Source: JBLHKS01 sp047620505 (lineage in GTDB: Bacteria > Verrucomicrobiota > Verrucomicrobiia > Verrucomicrobiales > DEV007). Taken from it: a stretch of 17,636 bases of DNA. Below the pieces are notes generated by a model that saw nothing but the letters and a program-made list of their open reading frames with translations, made no database searches and was not told the origin of the DNA. Position numbers and translations under genes: made by a program. The DNA is taken from assembly GCA_047620505.1 (NCBI GenBank), contig JBLHKS010000147.1:1-17636 (forward strand), given 5' to 3'. Position 1 is the first letter of the stretch. Every line of letters starts with the position of its first letter. Below, in pieces: positions 15,983 to 17,636 of the stretch.

Positions 15983-16690
15983 ATGGCTTTATATGACAGC
16001 GGCGAGACGTGGGATCGCGGTGCGCGCTGGGATGAGGTCGCGCCGCCCTCAATCAAACCCAAAGGAAACATGGCTAAAGTAAAACTCAATCTCCGTGCCA
16101 AGAGTGACGCGGAACTCAAAACCTTCGGCGAAGGCCACGACGAATCGATGACGGGCAACCCCAACTTCCCGACACCGGAACCGGATGGTGTCGGATTCGC
16201 CACTGTTTTGAGCGATTACTCAACCAAACTCGCCGCCAAATCCGTGGCGGACGCCACGGCAAAAGCCGCCACCGCCGCGAAGGACGCCGCTCGCATCGAG
16301 TTTGAAGACGCGCTCAATGTTCGGGGCCGTTATGTCGATACCGCCAGCGGCGGCGACCTTGAAAAAATCCTCTCCTCCGGCTTCGAATCCCGTGCCCCAG
16401 CGACTCCCATCGGCAATCTGCCCGCTCCGATCGACTTTCTTGCGACCATGGGCGACATGCCCGGCGAGATTGATCTAACCTGGAGCAGAGTCACCGGTGC
16501 CAGCACTTACATGGTTGAATGCCGCGAAAACCTTCCCGAAGCCCAGTGGGAATTGATCAAACCCGTCACCCCCAGCAAAGCGACCGTTCCGAATCTCGTC
16601 AGCGGCACAGAGTATGCCTTCCGCGTGGCCGGAGTCGGCGCGGCCGGACAGGGGCCATGGAGCGATATTAGTGTGAAAATGGCACCGTGA
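15983..16690 (+). CDS. Small fibronectin type III domain protein with YDxG hexapeptide leader
   Basis: The reading frame gives 235 residues from ATG 15983 or 206 from ATG 16070. The first 29 residues contain three tandem hexapeptides YDSGET-WDRGAR-WDEVAP. The second start begins MAKVKLNLRAKSD and is preceded by a good Shine-Dalgarno (AAAGGA, 16060-16065), while the first has AGGTGG placed too close. Both products, or the shorter one alone, are possible. After MAKVKL come MTGNPNFPTPEP, a long Ala-rich helix (AAKSVADATAKAATAAKDAA) and a single fibronectin type III domain over about the last 90 residues (DLTWSRVTGASTYMVECR ... GTEYAFRVAGVGAAGQGPWS). There is no signal peptide. Similar short FN3 proteins with an MAKVKL start are, as I recall, common in Verrucomicrobiota with no assigned function. 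The FN3 call is secure; the role is not known. Confidence 0.8.
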   Translation: MALYDSGETWDRGARWDEVAPPSIKPKGNMAKVKLNLRAKSDAELKTFGEGHDESMTGNPNFPTPEPDGVGFATVLSDYSTKLAAKSVADATAKAATAAKDAARIEFEDALNVRGRYVDTASGGDLEKILSSGFESRAPATPIGNLPAPIDFLATMGDMPGEIDLTWSRVTGASTYMVECRENLPEAQWELIKPVTPSKATVPNLVSGTEYAFRVAGVGAAGQGPWSDISVKMAP

Positions 16691-16824
16691 AGGGGATTTT
16701 TGAGCATACTCCCGACAATTTCCTGCGATCTGCATGCTTCACCAAGATTGACGAATTCCCAGATTGCGTGTTTTCTGAGTGGGAAGTGGCGTTTAGGATC
16801 GCCGTTTTATTACATTTGACCGAC

Positions 16825-16828
16825 AGGA
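16825..16828 (+). promoter_or_regulatory. Ribosome binding site of the P-loop ATPase gene
   Basis: AGGA six bases before ATG 16835 is the clearest Shine-Dalgarno in the right part of the window and fixes the start of the following gene. Confidence 0.55.
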
Positions 16829-16834
16829 CCTCTG

Positions 16835-17548
16835 ATGAACAAAAAGGCATTTCTTTCAACAATTGATACCCTGAAGTTGTATCGAAGGGCAGAGCTTCTC
16901 GATGAGCAGGGAAAGGCAGTCATTACAGACCTCTATGTCGATCCATTGCCGGATCAGCACATTCTAAAAACACTGCTGAGGCCAAATACAACATTTTTGA
17001 TAGGACGTAAAGGGACGGGTAAGTCGACGATTTTTCAAAGGGCGCAAGAGTCGTTGAATCAAGAGCCACAGGCGACTTGGGCTTATATTGATATCAAGAC
17101 GCTTTACGAATCTTCAACTTCTGAAGTCTTGGGTAGCATTCCTGTCGAACTTCAGGAGACCCTTTCTGCTGATTCCATCCAACGAATCAATATTTTCAAA
17201 AGTTTTATCCTGGAGCTGATTCGAGAGATCAAGAGGCAGATAGACGCGCGCATCAAATCATCGGTTTGGACAAAGGTGAAAGAGGTATTCACGGGTGCGG
17301 CTTCGGAGCTCTTTGAGGATCTTGATGAATTTGTTGATGATATTGCTGCAAATAACTACATAGATGTTACTGGGCATATTAAATCTTCGCAGGACGATCG
17401 AGTCAAAAGAAGCGAAACCACAAAGGCGGGTGCGGAGGTTGGCGTCAACGCATCCTCAGGCCTGAGCGCCAAGCTGATTGCGGAACTGGTTTCGGAGCTG
17501 GAGGAGAGCAGGAATAAAAATTACTCTCAGATATTCATTCGTACCTGA
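16835..17548 (+). CDS. P-loop ATPase (FunZ-like), probably truncated
   Basis: This 237-residue protein begins with a helix (STIDTLKLYRRAELLD) and the segment DLYVDPLPDQHILKTLLRPNTTFLIG. It then has a Walker A motif, GRKGTGKST (about residues 58-66), followed by IFQRAQESL and AYIDIKTLYESS. No Walker B, sensor or arginine finger is seen before the stop. The rest is helical (FKSFILELIREIKRQIDARIKSS, ELVSELEESRNKNYSQIFIRT). The N-terminus resembles proteins annotated as FunZ P-loop ATPases, which I recall as much longer. The gene ends abruptly at IFIRT with a TGA at 17546-17548, and none of the three downstream frames continues for long before a stop. Truncation by recombination or frameshift therefore seems likely. 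Family assignment is from memory and tentative; the nucleotide-binding fold is secure. Cellular role unknown. Confidence 0.65.
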   Translation: MNKKAFLSTIDTLKLYRRAELLDEQGKAVITDLYVDPLPDQHILKTLLRPNTTFLIGRKGTGKSTIFQRAQESLNQEPQATWAYIDIKTLYESSTSEVLGSIPVELQETLSADSIQRINIFKSFILELIREIKRQIDARIKSSVWTKVKEVFTGAASELFEDLDEFVDDIAANNYIDVTGHIKSSQDDRVKRSETTKAGAEVGVNASSGLSAKLIAELVSELEESRNKNYSQIFIRT

Positions 17549-17636
17549 TTTCAAGCTCGAAGTGCAATTCACAGGTGGAAAGTAAGGTTAACCGGGATAA
17601 TCCTGAAACCGAGCGATTCACAGTTGCACAATGACA
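17549..17636. other. Window end, no feature recognised
   Basis: These 88 bases have stops in all three + frames shortly after the ATPase stop. One frame reads PDFKLEVQFTGGK before a stop, which could be the tail of a disrupted gene, but there is not enough sequence to decide. Confidence 0.3.

Overview
The window looks like a chromosomal segment of a heterotrophic, probably marine or aquatic Verrucomicrobiota (or closely related PVC) bacterium of moderate GC. The main reasons are two tandem pairs of 'planctomycete-type cytochrome' proteins (DUF1587/1592/1588/1585 family) with DUF1552 Tat proteins, polysaccharide-linked esterase and sulfatase genes, and an ECF42-type sigma factor beside its DGPF partner. 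The phylum is inferred from gene content; there is no rRNA or other marker gene to confirm it.

Layout. Positions 1-612 hold the 3' part of a SASA-type (sialate O-acetylesterase-like) esterase. It is followed on the + strand by a tightly packed array at 636-9459: long c-type cytochrome protein A, DUF1552 protein A, long cytochrome protein B, DUF1552 protein B. The four genes overlap by 11, 4 and 11 bases, so this is a duplicated two-gene module that is almost certainly translationally coupled. The minus strand then carries an ECF42-like sigma factor (9538-10794, TTG start) immediately downstream of a DGPF/YCII-like protein (10796-11140), followed by a sulfatase (11266-12630) and an SGNH hydrolase (12695-13828). 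The secreted esterases and the sulfatase would strip acetyl and sulfate groups from glycans. The heme proteins and DUF1552 proteins are a periplasmic redox module of unknown substrate that commonly accompanies such genes in this phylum.

The right third is accessory in character. At about 13925-14127, on the + strand, lies the degraded 3' end of a group II intron: the C-terminus of the reverse transcriptase/maturase plus domain V and VI structures. Its last bases supply the stop codon of an opposing hypothetical gene (14105-14587). A second hypothetical gene (14727-15407, -) follows.

Positions 15442-15756 hold a degenerate 21-bp tandem repeat in which neighbouring units form hairpins. Downstream of it are a possible promoter and a gene (15983-16690) for a small protein with a (Y/W)DxG hexapeptide leader, an Ala-rich helix and one fibronectin type III domain. 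The repeat array plus leader plus FN3 gene is the least explained and most interesting part of the window. A P-loop ATPase gene that ends early (16835-17548) closes the window.
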